Of a DNA stretch of 64,000 nucleotides, positions 1 to 8,157 are shown one piece after another. The notes under the pieces were generated by a model, which was not told the DNA's origin, did no database searches, and saw nothing but the letters and a program-made list of their open reading frames with translations. Source of the DNA: Pseudoflavonifractor capillosus (GTDB lineage Bacteria; Bacillota; Clostridia; Oscillospirales; Oscillospiraceae). Each line of letters begins with the position of its first letter. The first letter of the stretch is position 1. The DNA lies in NCBI RefSeq assembly GCF_016899775.1, contig NZ_JACJJE010000004.1, forward strand, positions 50,130 to 114,129, written 5' to 3'. The position numbers and the translations under genes were made by a program.

Positions 1-529
1 AGAGCTCTCTATATTCCTCAGGGGAGATCAGATCACAGGCACAGGCTATGCGCAGGTGTCCCAGCGTCTCGCTGATGTCCCAGGCCAGGAAGCCCCGGCG
101 GCCCACAAAGGGCTGGAACTGGCGGGCGAAGTCGGACAGCCGCTGGAAGGTAGCCCGGGCACCGGGGTTCAGCTCGTCCAGGGAGAAGGCGGGCCGGCCC
201 TCCCAGAAGGACTCAAAGTCCAGGTACTCCGGGTGGACCCACAGCTCATTTTGGCAGAAGGCGGCCATGCTGTCCCGGTCGGTGATGCCGTAGACCTGTT
301 CCAGGTGTTCCCGGGTCTTCTGCCGGTCCTCCCCGCTCAGGCAGTAGGGGATGGAGGTGAAGTAGGCCTCCCCCGCGTCCTCCAGGGTGGCCAGGCCGGG
401 GACCTTGCGCAGGGCGGGCACCCCCGCCAGGAGAATGGGGAAGGTCTCCGCCGTGCACACCGTGGGGGGCTGAAAGGGGACCTGGGCGCGGGTCTGCTGA
501 AATTGTAAAATGGGATCGGTGAGAGACAT
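1..529 (-). CDS. DUF1266-like protein, C-terminus beyond the window edge
   Basis: The reading frame starts at an ATG at 529 and runs off the left edge, so only the first 176 residues are visible. The visible end contains an aromatic-rich W-D-I-S-E-T segment followed by R-I-A and an S-P-E-E-Y turn, which resembles the core of DUF1266 proteins, whose function is unknown. No signal peptide or membrane helix is visible. It is the last visible gene of the leftward purine operon, 48 bases after the purO stop, so it may be co-transcribed with it. Codon use is strongly GC-rich at third positions like its neighbours. The family call is from pattern memory only. Confidence 0.6.
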   Translation of the reverse strand, partial: MSLTDPILQFQQTRAQVPFQPPTVCTAETFPILLAGVPALRKVPGLATLEDAGEAYFTSIPYCLSGEDRQKTREHLEQVYGITDRDSMAAFCQNELWVHPEYLDFESFWEGRPAFSLDELNPGARATFQRLSDFARQFQPFVGRRGFLAWDISETLGHLRIACACDLISPEEYREL

Positions 530-577
530 GAAGGGCCTCCTTTTTGTCTTTCGCCGCCTGCGGGCGGCAGATGCCGG

Positions 578-1288
578 TTACTGATGCTTGTTGAGGATCA
601 CGGTATCCTTCCCGCCGGAGGCCAGGTCGATGTACTGGACAAACAGGGAGACCTTGTTGTCCTCATTCAGATTGGCCCACACCTCCTGGGCCAGGGCCTG
701 GGCGCTGGGGGCGGTGATGGCCACCCGGCGGGGCTCCCCCTCAAAGGAGGGCAGGGGCTCGGCGTTCTCCTGGTAGGTGTGGATGAAGTGGCCCACCCCG
801 GCCTTGGGGTTGTCATACTCGTAGTAGTACCGGCAGCAGCAGGAGGGGTCCCCGTCCAGGCTCTTGAGGATGGACAGATTGTAGGTGTAGTCGGGCTTGA
901 GCACGCCGGAGATGCGGGGGGTGTAGTTGGGGCCGTCGGGCTCAAACTCCCGGGTGTTCAGGGCGTGGCGGTAGCAGTGGCCGTCCAGGATGTGGTCCCG
1001 GATGGTGTCGGTCTGGTCCCCGTTGGTGACGATGACCGTGCCGTCCTCCAGGGCGCGCACCGGGTGGTAGATGATGAGGGAGGGGTCGGTCATCTTGCTC
1101 TCGTCAAAGGCCTTGGTGCGGATGCCGTCCTCGGTGGCCTCGAAGATGCGGTTGCGGCTGTTCTCGCTGCGGCCCATGATGAAGTAGGCGATGACCGCCT
1201 TCTTGTCGTCGGCGGAGCGGCCCAGGACGATGCCCCGGCCGGGGTAGGGGTGGGTGTTCAAAATCTCGTTCAAATCCAGTGTTTTCAT
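578..1288 (-). CDS. purO: IMP cyclohydrolase, PurO type
   Basis: The 236-residue protein matches the PurO family, which closes FAICAR to IMP, the last step of de novo purine synthesis. Recognisable stretches are the N-terminal YPGRGIVLG, the AYFIMGRSENSRNR segment near residues 34-48, and the YHPVRAL segment. PurO was first known from archaea; most bacteria use the N-terminal domain of PurH instead. A clear AAGGAGG site precedes the ATG at 1288 and overlaps the stop of the upstream small gene, which suggests translational coupling. It lies in the operon with purE, C, F, M and N, which supports the purine role. A PurH-type AICAR transformylase should be encoded elsewhere. Confidence 0.85.
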   Translation of the reverse strand: MKTLDLNEILNTHPYPGRGIVLGRSADDKKAVIAYFIMGRSENSRNRIFEATEDGIRTKAFDESKMTDPSLIIYHPVRALEDGTVIVTNGDQTDTIRDHILDGHCYRHALNTREFEPDGPNYTPRISGVLKPDYTYNLSILKSLDGDPSCCCRYYYEYDNPKAGVGHFIHTYQENAEPLPSFEGEPRRVAITAPSAQALAQEVWANLNEDNKVSLFVQYIDLASGGKDTVILNKHQ

Positions 1289-1292
1289 TTGG

Positions 1293-1517
1293 TTAGTCCT
1301 CCTTTTTGGGGTTGTCTGTGGGGAAAATGGGCAATTTACAATACCAGGCGAACCAGCATTTGGTCAGGTGGATCATCAGGGGAACTGCCCCAACCAGGAT
1401 AAAAAGTAAGCCGAAGGGGAAAAACCACTCGCTGAGGAAACCCAGGCTGCTGACAAGTAAGAGCAATGCGCCGCCCAGAAGCAGAAACCCGGCGGCCAAG
1501 ACGGTCTGCACAGACAT
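1293..1517 (-). CDS. Small two-helix membrane protein of unknown function
   Basis: A 74-residue protein with an AAGGAAG ribosome site before the ATG. Two hydrophobic segments, about residues 6-26 and 31-50, predict a helical hairpin in the membrane, followed by a short charged tail. It lies between purN and purO, with its stop inside the purO ribosome site, so it should be co-transcribed with the purine genes. I recognise no family. It might be a chance passenger in the operon; a transport or regulatory role would be speculation. Confidence 0.6.
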   Translation of the reverse strand: MSVQTVLAAGFLLLGGALLLLVSSLGFLSEWFFPFGLLFILVGAVPLMIHLTKCWFAWYCKLPIFPTDNPKKED

Positions 1518-1687
1518 AAAATCTTCCTTTCTCTACGGTTACACCAGCAAAAAGGGCGCACCGCGTTTGTTTAAACGGGTGCGCCCAGACGGTCGGCAAT
1601 TCAGAGGCGATGCTCCCCGTGGTCGATTCCACTTCCGTCAGTTACACCGCGTGCTTGGTTGTAAAAAAGATACCGCAGAACGAAAGA

Positions 1688-2344
1688 TCATTCTGCATTC
1701 TGCATTCTGCATTCTGCATTCAAAATCCGCACCGTCCGCCCCTCCACGTTCAGCCGGTCCTGGCAGAACAGGGACACCGCCTGGGGCAGGAGCTGCCACT
1801 CGCACTGCTCCATGACCCGGCGCTGCAAGACCTCCGGGGTGTCGTCGGGCAGAACCTCCACCGCCTTCTGGGAGACGATGGGCCCCCCGTCGCACTCCTC
1901 GCTGACGAAGTGGACGGTGGCGCCGGTGAGCTTCACCCCGTACTCCAGGGCCTTCTCGTGGACGTGGAGGCCGTAGCAGCCGGGGCCGGCGAAGGAGGGG
2001 ATGAGGGCGGGGTGGACGTTCAGGATGGCGTTGGGGTAGGCCTGCACCATCTCCCCGGTGAGGATGACCATGAAGCCGGCCAGCACCACCAGGTCGATGC
2101 GCGCCTCCTTCAGCTTGTCCACCAGGGCCACGGTCATGGCCTGGTTGGAGGGGTACTCCTTCCGGGCCACCACACAGCTGGAAATGCCCGCCTTGGCGGC
2201 CCGCTCCAGAGCGTAGGCGCTGGGGGTGGAGGAGATCACCAGGACGATCTCTCCATTGACGATCTCCCCCCGGGCCTGGGCGTCAATGAGGGCCTGCAAA
2301 TTGGTCCCCCCGCCGGAGACCAGCACGGCAATGCGTTTGGACAT
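1688..2344 (-). CDS. purN: Phosphoribosylglycinamide formyltransferase
   Basis: Transfers the formyl group of 10-formyl-THF to GAR, the third purine step. The N-terminal RIAVLVSGGGTNLQAL, the central LAGFMVIL and ILNVHPALIPSF segments and the later D at about residue 145 are the usual folate and GAR-binding elements. The start has a GGAGG site. The last dozen residues, after RTVRIL, are encoded by a run of heptamer repeats (1690-1722) and look like an appended tail rather than family sequence. In the operon it follows purM. Confidence 0.95.
   Translation of the reverse strand: MSKRIAVLVSGGGTNLQALIDAQARGEIVNGEIVLVISSTPSAYALERAAKAGISSCVVARKEYPSNQAMTVALVDKLKEARIDLVVLAGFMVILTGEMVQAYPNAILNVHPALIPSFAGPGCYGLHVHEKALEYGVKLTGATVHFVSEECDGGPIVSQKAVEVLPDDTPEVLQRRVMEQCEWQLLPQAVSLFCQDRLNVEGRTVRILNAECRMQNAE
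1690..1722. repeat. Heptamer tandem repeat (CATTCTG) in the purN 3' end
   Basis: About four and a half direct copies of a 7-bp unit. They provide the last codons and the stop of purN. The same unit occurs in both orientations at 3506-3688. Confidence 0.9.
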
Positions 2345-2363
2345 GAAGAAAACCTCCTCGGAT

Positions 2364-2435
2364 GTAGGGGCGGCTATCAGCCGCCCACGGAAAAGGACAG
2401 CCGCGGGAAAGCGGGCGGATAGTATCCGCCCCTAC
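2364..2435. repeat. Palindromic GTAGGGGCGG repeat in the purM-purN gap
   Basis: The segment starts with GTAGGGGCGG and ends with its inverse CCGCCCCTAC; inner arms also pair. It fills most of the gap between the purM stop and the purN start. It belongs to a dispersed family seen again near 8707, 24060, 24280, 28080, 58592 and 59188. Confidence 0.75.
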
Positions 2436-2441
2436 CCAAAA

Positions 2442-3485
2442 TTACACCAGGACGACGCCGTCCTCTCCGGAGATCACCTCGCCGATCTGATAGGCGGTCT
2501 CACCGGCGGCGGACAGGATCTCCAGGGCCTGAGCGGCCTGGCCCGCGGGCAGGGCCAGCACCATGCCAATGCCCATGTTGAAGGTGTTGTACATGTCCCG
2601 CTCCGGAATGTTCCCGGTCTTCTGGATCAGGTCGAAGATGGGCAGGCGGGGGAAGGAGTCCAGGTGGATCTGGGCGGTGAGGCCGTCGGTCATCATCCGG
2701 GGCACGTTCTCATAGAAGCCGCCGCCGGTGATGTGGCTCACCGCGTGGACGTCGACGCCCCCCTTGAGCAGGGCCTTCACCGCCTTCACATAGATGCGGG
2801 TGGGGGCCAGCAGGGCCTCGCCCAGGCTCTTGCCGCCCAGGTCCTCCCGGGGGGTCTTCAGGTCGGCGTGCTCCACGTCGAAGATCTTCCGCACCAGGGA
2901 GAAGCCGTTGGAGTGGACGCCGGAGGAGGCCAGGCCGATGAGCACGTCCCCCTGGGCCAGCTTCTTGCCGTCGATGATCTTCTCCTCGTCCACTAGCCCG
3001 ACGGAGAAGCCGGCCAGATCGTACTCCTCCTCGGGGTAGAAGCCGGGCATCTCGGCGGTCTCGCCGCCCACCAGGGCGCACTCCGCCTGGCGGCAGCCCT
3101 CGGTGATGCCGGAGACGATGTCCGCGATGCGCTCGGGGTGGTTCTTGCCGCAGGCGATGTAGTCCAGGAAGAACATGGGAGCGGCGCCCCCGCACACGAT
3201 GTCGTTGACGCACATGGCCACGCAGTCGATGCCCACGGTGTCGTGCTTGTCCATCAGAAAGGCGATTTTCAGCTTGGTGCCCACGCCGTCGGTGCCGGAC
3301 ACCAGCACCGGCTTCTTCATGCCGGTCATATCGGGGGCGAACATGCCGCCGAAGCCGCCCAGGGTGCCCATCACCCCGGGGATGTAGGTGGACTCCACCA
3401 TGGGCTTGATGCGCTCCACCGCCTCATAGCCGGCGGTCACGTCCACCCCGGCGGCAGCGTAAGACTCAGAGTGAGAGTTTTTCAT
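2442..3485 (-). CDS. purM: Phosphoribosylformylglycinamidine cyclo-ligase (AIR synthetase)
   Basis: Closes FGAM to AIR with ATP, the fifth purine step. The 347-residue length fits the family. Visible elements are [10 protein letters not shown] near the N-terminus, [14 protein letters not shown] (about residues 62-75), [15 protein letters not shown] (95-109), [11 protein letters not shown] (141-151) and [10 protein letters not shown] (248-257). A GGAGG site precedes the ATG at 3485. It follows purF after an unusually long 218-base gap that holds inverted heptamer repeats. Confidence 0.97.
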   Translation of the reverse strand: MKNSHSESYAAAGVDVTAGYEAVERIKPMVESTYIPGVMGTLGGFGGMFAPDMTGMKKPVLVSGTDGVGTKLKIAFLMDKHDTVGIDCVAMCVNDIVCGGAAPMFFLDYIACGKNHPERIADIVSGITEGCRQAECALVGGETAEMPGFYPEEEYDLAGFSVGLVDEEKIIDGKKLAQGDVLIGLASSGVHSNGFSLVRKIFDVEHADLKTPREDLGGKSLGEALLAPTRIYVKAVKALLKGGVDVHAVSHITGGGFYENVPRMMTDGLTAQIHLDSFPRLPIFDLIQKTGNIPERDMYNTFNMGIGMVLALPAGQAAQALEILSAAGETAYQIGEVISGEDGVVLV

Positions 3486-3505
3486 GTAAAGAACCTCCAG
3501 AGATT

Positions 3506-3688
3506 GGAATGCAGAATGCAGAGTGCAGAATGCAGAATGGCGGGACCGCTCTGCAAATGCACCGCATCTGGCTGACTTGGGATACCGATCATTTGTATAT
3601 TATGGGGCACGACACAAATCCAAAATGCTGGCTGCCGAAGGCAGCCGCATTCATTCTGCATTCTGCATTTCTGCATTCTGCATTTGGA
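3506..3688. repeat. Inverted pair of heptamer repeat arrays between purF and purM
   Basis: Left arm 3506-3540 reads GAATGCA repeated; right arm about 3648-3688 reads the inverse, TGCATTC repeated. Between them is about 110 bases with no gene. The whole can fold as a long hairpin on either strand, in the mRNA between two operon genes. This is compatible with a small inserted repeat element. Confidence 0.8.
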
Positions 3689-3703
3689 ATAAATGCGAAG
3701 CAT

Positions 3704-5128
3704 TTATTCCTTGCCGTTCCAGCAGTAGGTGCACACCTTATCCCGGTCCAGGCCGATGGCCTCCAGCAGGCCGTCCAGGGACTGGTACCCCAGGGAGGTG
3801 AAGCCGAATTTCTCGCAGATGGTCTTGAGCATGCACTGACCGCGCTCGCTGGTGCCGTCGGCGTACTCCTCCAGGTGCTGCTGTCCCTCGTCCCCCTCCA
3901 GCTCCTGGACGGTACGGCGGGCCAGCAGGTCCATGTCCGAGTTGCCCCGGGAGAAGTTCAGGTACTTGCAGCTGTACATGATGGGGGGGCAGGCGGAGCG
4001 CATGTGGACCTCCTCCGCCCCGGACTCGTAGAGGAATTCCACCGTCTCCCGCAGCTGGGTGCCCCGGACGATAGAGTCGTCCACGAACAGCAGCTTCTTG
4101 CCCTCAATGAGCTCGGGGACGGGGATCTGCTTCATCTTGGCCACCTGGTTGCGCACCTCCTGGTTGGCCGGCATGAAGGAGCGGGGCCAGGTGGGGGTGT
4201 ACTTCACGAAGGGCCGGGCGAAGGGCTTGCCGCTGCGGTTGGCAAAGCCGATGGCGTGGGGCAGGCCGGAGTCGGGCACGCCAGCCACGTAGTCCACCTT
4301 GGGCAGGGCGCCCCGGCTGATCTCGTCCCGGGCCATGATTTCCCCGTTGCGGTAGCGCATGACCTCCACGTTGATGCCCTGGTAGTTGGAGTTGGGGTAG
4401 CCGTAGTAGGTCCACAGGAAGGCGCAGATCTTCATCTCCTTCCCGGCGGGGGAGAGGGTCTCGAACCCGTCGGCGGTGATGCGCACGATCTCCTGGGGCC
4501 CCAGCTCATAGGCGTCGATGTAGCCCAGCTTGTGGTAGGCGAAGGACTCGAAGGAGACGCAGTGGGCCCCCTCCTTCTGCCCGATCAGGACCGGCAGGCG
4601 GCCCACCCGGTCCCGGGCGGCGATGATCTCCCCCTTCTCCGTGAGGATGAGCAGGGTGAGAGAGCCCTGGATTTCCTTCTGCGCGTGGAGAATGCCGTCC
4701 ACCAGATTGTCCTTCTGGTTGATGAGGGCGGCGGCCAGCTCGGTGGAGTTGACCTTGCCGGAGCTCATGGCCATAAACTGGTGGCCGTGGTCGGAGAAGT
4801 ATTTCTGGATCAGCTGCTCCGCGTTGTTGATGATGCCCACGGTGGTGATGGCGTAAAGCCCCAGGTGGGACCGCACCAGCAGGGGCTGGGGGTCGGTGTC
4901 GCTGATGCAGCCGATGCCGCTCTGGCCGTGAAACTCGGTCAGGTCCTTTTCAAATTTGGTTCGGAACGGAGTGTTCTCAATGGAGTGGATCTGCCGCTGG
5001 AAGCCGTCCTGCTGATCGTGGATCAGCATGCCGCCCCGGCGGGTCCCCAGGTGGGAGTGGTAGTCCACTCCGAAGAAAATGTCCAGGGTCACGTCCTGGT
5101 GTGCTACTGCGCCAAAAAAGCCGCCCAT
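3704..5128 (-). CDS. purF: Amidophosphoribosyltransferase-like protein lacking the N-terminal catalytic cysteine
   Basis: First committed purine enzyme family: makes phosphoribosylamine from PRPP and glutamine. The protein (474 residues) has an N-terminal class II amidotransferase fold followed by a phosphoribosyltransferase domain with an intact PRPP loop, KLLFVDDSIVRGTQ (about residues 356-369), and a C-terminal C-x2-C that may be an iron-sulfur ligand pair as in Bacillus PurF. The start at 5128 is fixed by an AGGGAGG site. From that start the sequence reads M-G-G-F-F-G, where the family has Met-Cys-Gly or a processed propeptide before Cys. No cysteine is near the N-terminus, so glutamine hydrolysis by the usual nucleophile seems impossible. 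It may use free ammonia or a partner. The operon position supports a purine role. Confidence 0.9.
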   Translation of the reverse strand: MGGFFGAVAHQDVTLDIFFGVDYHSHLGTRRGGMLIHDQQDGFQRQIHSIENTPFRTKFEKDLTEFHGQSGIGCISDTDPQPLLVRSHLGLYAITTVGIINNAEQLIQKYFSDHGHQFMAMSSGKVNSTELAAALINQKDNLVDGILHAQKEIQGSLTLLILTEKGEIIAARDRVGRLPVLIGQKEGAHCVSFESFAYHKLGYIDAYELGPQEIVRITADGFETLSPAGKEMKICAFLWTYYGYPNSNYQGINVEVMRYRNGEIMARDEISRGALPKVDYVAGVPDSGLPHAIGFANRSGKPFARPFVKYTPTWPRSFMPANQEVRNQVAKMKQIPVPELIEGKKLLFVDDSIVRGTQLRETVEFLYESGAEEVHMRSACPPIMYSCKYLNFSRGNSDMDLLARRTVQELEGDEGQQHLEEYADGTSERGQCMLKTICEKFGFTSLGYQSLDGLLEAIGLDRDKVCTYCWNGKE

Positions 5129-5208
5129 TATGTCCTCCCTGTAGTTACTCGAAATTTTCCATGGCGACTGTGCCGCCGCAGGCGGCACAGTCGCTTATAG
5201 ATGCAGAA

Positions 5209-5919
5209 TTACTTGCCCAGCAGACGGCGGGCCATCTCCTGATAGGCGCCCTCCACGTTGCCCAGGTCCCGGCGGAAGCGGTCCTTGTCCAGCTTCTCCC
5301 CAGTCTTGGAGTCCCAGAACCGGCAGGTGTCGGGGCTGATCTCGTCGGCCAGCACGATGGTGCCGTCGGCGGTCTTGCCGAACTCCAGCTTGAAGTCCAC
5401 CAGGGTGACGCCGCACTCGGCCAGGGTCTTCTTCAGGAAGTCGTTGACCTGGAAGGCGTACTTCTTGATGGTGTCGATCTCGTCCCAGGTGGCCAGCTTC
5501 AGGGCCACGGCGTGATAGCTGTTGATGAGGGGATCGTGGAGGTCGTCGTTCTTATAGGAGAACTCGATGGTGGGCTCGTCGAACACGATGCCCTCCTCCA
5601 CGCCGTAGCGCTTGGCGAAGGAGCCGGCGGAGATGTTGCGGATGATGACCTCCAGGGGGACGATGGACACCTTCTTCACGGCGGTCTCCCGCTCGCTGAG
5701 CTCCTCCACGAAGTGGGTGGGCACGCCGGCCTTCTCCAGCTGCTGCATCAGGTAGTTGGTCATCTGGTTGTTGATGGCCCCCTTGCCGGTGATGGTGCCC
5801 TTCTTCAGGCCGTCAAAAGCGGTGGCGTCGTCCTTGTAGGACACGATGACCACGTTGGGGTCCTCGGTGGAGTAGACCTTTTTGGCCTTGCCCTCGTACA
5901 GCTGCTCGATCTTGTTCAT
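5209..5919 (-). CDS. purC: SAICAR synthetase
   Basis: Phosphoribosylaminoimidazole-succinocarboxamide synthase, joining aspartate to CAIR. The [11 protein letters not shown] nucleotide-binding start, [14 protein letters not shown] (about residues 83-96), and LVDFKLEFG and [14 protein letters not shown] segments in the C-terminal half are the family signature; 236 residues is the usual length. I chose the ATG at 5919, with a GGAAGG site, over an upstream in-frame ATG at 5976 that would add 19 poorly conserved residues. It sits between purE and purF. Confidence 0.97.
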   Translation of the reverse strand: MNKIEQLYEGKAKKVYSTEDPNVVIVSYKDDATAFDGLKKGTITGKGAINNQMTNYLMQQLEKAGVPTHFVEELSERETAVKKVSIVPLEVIIRNISAGSFAKRYGVEEGIVFDEPTIEFSYKNDDLHDPLINSYHAVALKLATWDEIDTIKKYAFQVNDFLKKTLAECGVTLVDFKLEFGKTADGTIVLADEISPDTCRFWDSKTGEKLDKDRFRRDLGNVEGAYQEMARRLLGK

Positions 5920-5989
5920 AGTAGACCTTCCTTTCATTCTTCCTTCTTGTCTGGTTTCCAAACGGTAAAAGGTCATTTCTCAGGGGGAG

Positions 5990-6020
5990 AATTGACAATT
6001 TACAATTGACAATTGACAAT
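5990..6020. repeat. Octamer AATTGACA tandem repeat between purE and purC
   Basis: About four imperfect copies of an 8-bp AT-rich unit, out of keeping with the GC-rich surroundings. No gene overlaps it. Confidence 0.85.
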
Positions 6021-6053
6021 GATGGTGTCCGGCTGCGCCGGACGGATTCAAAA

Positions 6054-6542
6054 TTACAGCTCCGCCTGGAGCTTGGCCTCTTTCTCAGCGATCTGCTGGG
6101 CCATCTTCTCCCGGGCCTCGTCCAGCTTGGCGGCCAGCGCGTCGTCGGAGACCGCCAGGATCTGGGCGGCCAGCACGGCGGCGTTCTTGGCCCCGTTGAT
6201 GGCCACGGTGGCCACGGGGATGCCGCTGGGCATCTGGACGGTAGCCAGCAGGGCGTCCAGGCCGTCCATGGCGCCCCCCTTCATGGGGATGCCGATGACG
6301 GGCAGAGTGGAGTTGCCGGCGAAGGCTCCGGCCAGGTGGGCGGCCATGCCGGCGGCGCAGATGAGCACGCCGAAGCCGTTCTGACGGGCCCCACGGGCAA
6401 ATTCCGCGGCGGCGGCGGGGGTGCGGTGGGCGCTCAGGATGTGGGCCTCATAGGGGATGCCGAACTCCTGAAGCTGGGCGCAGGCCCCCTTGACCACCGG
6501 CCAGTCGGAGTCGGAGCCCATAATGACAGCTACCTTTTTCAT
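6054..6542 (-). CDS. purE: N5-carboxyaminoimidazole ribonucleotide mutase (PurE)
   Basis: Interconverts N5-CAIR and CAIR, or carboxylates AIR if of class II. The N-terminal [27 protein letters not shown] and [11 protein letters not shown] elements bind the nucleotide. The ATG at 6542, with an AAGGAGCG site, gives 162 residues, typical of PurE; a longer in-frame start at 6587 has no family support. It is the first gene of the operon. No purK is visible here. Confidence 0.96.
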   Translation of the reverse strand: MKKVAVIMGSDSDWPVVKGACAQLQEFGIPYEAHILSAHRTPAAAAEFARGARQNGFGVLICAAGMAAHLAGAFAGNSTLPVIGIPMKGGAMDGLDALLATVQMPSGIPVATVAINGAKNAAVLAAQILAVSDDALAAKLDEAREKMAQQIAEKEAKLQAEL

Positions 6543-6629
6543 AAAAAGACGCTCCTTTCTTGTTTTCCCGCGGCGGAGCGCATTCAAAGGCGGCCTGCGG
6601 CCGTCCTGCGCAAATACAGCTCCAGGCGG

Positions 6630-6664
6630 AAAAAATCCAAGGCTGCCTGCGGGTACAGACAGCC
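6630..6664 (-). terminator. Attenuator-like hairpin in the pur leader
   Basis: On the minus strand GGCTGTCTG pairs with CAGGCAGCC across a short loop (one G-U pair), followed five bases later by six T. It lies about 90 bases upstream of purE and after the promoter, so it could end transcripts before the operon. Confidence 0.5.
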
Positions 6665-6791
6665 TGAGGGTAGGTTACTTCTCAAATTTGGGCGCGCCGG
6701 GGCGCAGGGCAGACCATCCTGCCCGGGAAAAGCCGCACAGTCCCTCCAGGACCATGGAATTACCCCCCAACACGCATCGTTTTAGGAACCT

Positions 6792-6820
6792 ATTTTATCG
6801 AAAAAACATGGGGTTTGCAA
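6792..6820 (-). promoter_or_regulatory. Promoter of the purine operon
   Basis: Minus strand: TTGCAA (6815-6820), 17-base spacer, TAAAAT (6792-6797). Each box is one base from the sigma-A consensus. It points to purE. Confidence 0.65.
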
Positions 6821-6903
6821 GAGGACGGCGGAAATTCGTAGGCTTGAACAATGGGGAACGCCGATTCAGACAAAAAAGTTGGCGGCCTCCTGCACAAGAG
6901 CGG

Positions 6904-7992
6904 TCAAAGCAGCCCCGCGGTGGCCAGAATGCGGGAGACCCTCCCGGCCCGCACCGACCAGGCGGCCTGAGCCCCGTGGTCCAGACGGCGCTGGGTGACC
7001 AGGGAGGGGAGCTCCTCCAGGGCGTGTTCGCACAGGGTGACAAACTCGCGGTTGGAGTGGGCCCCGTACACCACGTCGGGGAAGGGCTCCACCTGGTCGG
7101 GCCACAGCATGGCCACGATGGGCCGCCCGGTGGACAGGTACTCGTACATGCGGGTGGGGATCACGTCGCTGTCCGGCTGCTCCTCCCGGAGAAAGTCCAT
7201 CAGCACCTGGCACCGGGCCAGGTAGGCGGGCACCTCCATCTGGGGGCAGGGGGGCAGAAAGGACACGTTGGGCAGCCGCTTGAGCTTTTTCACCAGGGGG
7301 TTGGGCTCCCGGCGGCCCAGGAGCAGAAAATTCCACTCCGGATGGGCGTGGGCGGCGTGCAGGACGGGGGACAGGTCCAGGTCGGGGTGGATGGTCCCCG
7401 CCCACCCGAAGGTGGGGGTGGTCCGCCGGGGCGGGCGGTCCTCCGGCGGCCGGGCCGCCTTGGCGAACAGGGGGTGGGCGGTCCCGTTGGGCAGCAGGGC
7501 GATGTTGCTGCTGCACGGGGAGAGCCGGTCGGCCAGCCCCTGGGAGGCGGCGAACACCACGTCGGCGGTGGAGGAGAGCACTCCCTCCCAGGCGGGGGGC
7601 AGGTCGTCCCACTCCCGGTCACAGTCGTACACCAGCCCGTCGTAGTCCAGCCGGTCCAGCAGGTGGACCTGCTCCGGGCAGGTGGTCCACAGCAGGGGGG
7701 CGCGGAACCGGTGCTTGGCTATTTTCCCGGCGATGTACCGGGCCAGCTTCCGCTGGCCCAGCTGAAAGAGCTCCCCGTACCGCTCGTCCACCGGGAGGAG
7801 GAGCGGGGGCAGGGTGTAGGTGGTGATGTTGGGCTTCACCGCCCGGCCCTTGCCCCGGAAGCGCTGATCCCGCCAGCTCTCGGCGGGGGAGAAGTAGAGC
7901 ACCTGCACGTCCTTCAGCCGGGCCACCAGCTGCTGGGTGCGCCCGGGGGAGGGACTCCAGGGCTCGTTGGAGAGACAGACGATCTGTTTCAA
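6904..7992 (-). CDS. Glycosyltransferase, GT-B fold (TuaH-like)
   Basis: A 362-residue glycosyltransferase without membrane segments. The C-terminal half carries a nucleotide-sugar-binding Rossmann pattern: NGTAHPLFA, FGWAGTIH, NFLLLGRRE, and the acidic MYEYLSTGRPIVA loop typical of GT4/TuaH-like enzymes. The start is a TTG at 7992 placed six bases after GGAGG; upstream in-frame sequence is non-coding in character. Its substrate cannot be told; TuaH relatives work on cell-wall polymers. It is divergent from the PAP2 gene, sharing a 165-base region. Confidence 0.85.
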   Translation of the reverse strand: MKQIVCLSNEPWSPSPGRTQQLVARLKDVQVLYFSPAESWRDQRFRGKGRAVKPNITTYTLPPLLLPVDERYGELFQLGQRKLARYIAGKIAKHRFRAPLLWTTCPEQVHLLDRLDYDGLVYDCDREWDDLPPAWEGVLSSTADVVFAASQGLADRLSPCSSNIALLPNGTAHPLFAKAARPPEDRPPRRTTPTFGWAGTIHPDLDLSPVLHAAHAHPEWNFLLLGRREPNPLVKKLKRLPNVSFLPPCPQMEVPAYLARCQVLMDFLREEQPDSDVIPTRMYEYLSTGRPIVAMLWPDQVEPFPDVVYGAHSNREFVTLCEHALEELPSLVTQRRLDHGAQAAWSVRAGRVSRILATAGLL

Positions 7993-8157
7993 TGGGGGCC
8001 TCCTAGGAAAACACGCTCCAAAACGCCCTTGCGCGGAGCGGAAAAAGCAGGTATAATACGCAGACACGGTTAAAACCGTGTAAAAAAGATACTGATATTC
8101 CTTACTTATTATATCGGCCCCGGCATGCGGGGTCAAGGGAGGAGGTCCCAAAAATCC

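Larger units (their letters stand above)
6543..6903 (-). other. Purine operon leader and upstream region
   Basis: No gene is seen in these 361 bases. Read leftward they hold a promoter (6792-6820), then about 240 bases of leader with a GTCC/GGAC small hairpin and a larger hairpin followed by a T run (6630-6664). No guanine-riboswitch core (the TATA...CTACC...ACCGTAAA pattern) could be found. Confidence 0.6.

Noticed and set aside
584..1402. Long plus-strand reading frame antisense to purO
   Set aside because: It is the shadow of a GC-rich gene; its composition (Gly, Val, Asp, Leu) is that of a complementary frame, and no ribosome site or family match is seen. The same holds for 3509-5200, 25067-27040 and 60499-62526.
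1690..3688. CRISPR array, because of repeated short units near purN and purM
   Set aside because: Units are contiguous heptamers without spacers; they are simple tandem repeats.
6680..6800. ykkC/PRPP riboswitch in the purine leader, from GGTTCC, GGTCC and GGAGGGA segments
   Set aside because: The order and spacing do not match and the last two segments form a local hairpin with each other; no clear core remains.
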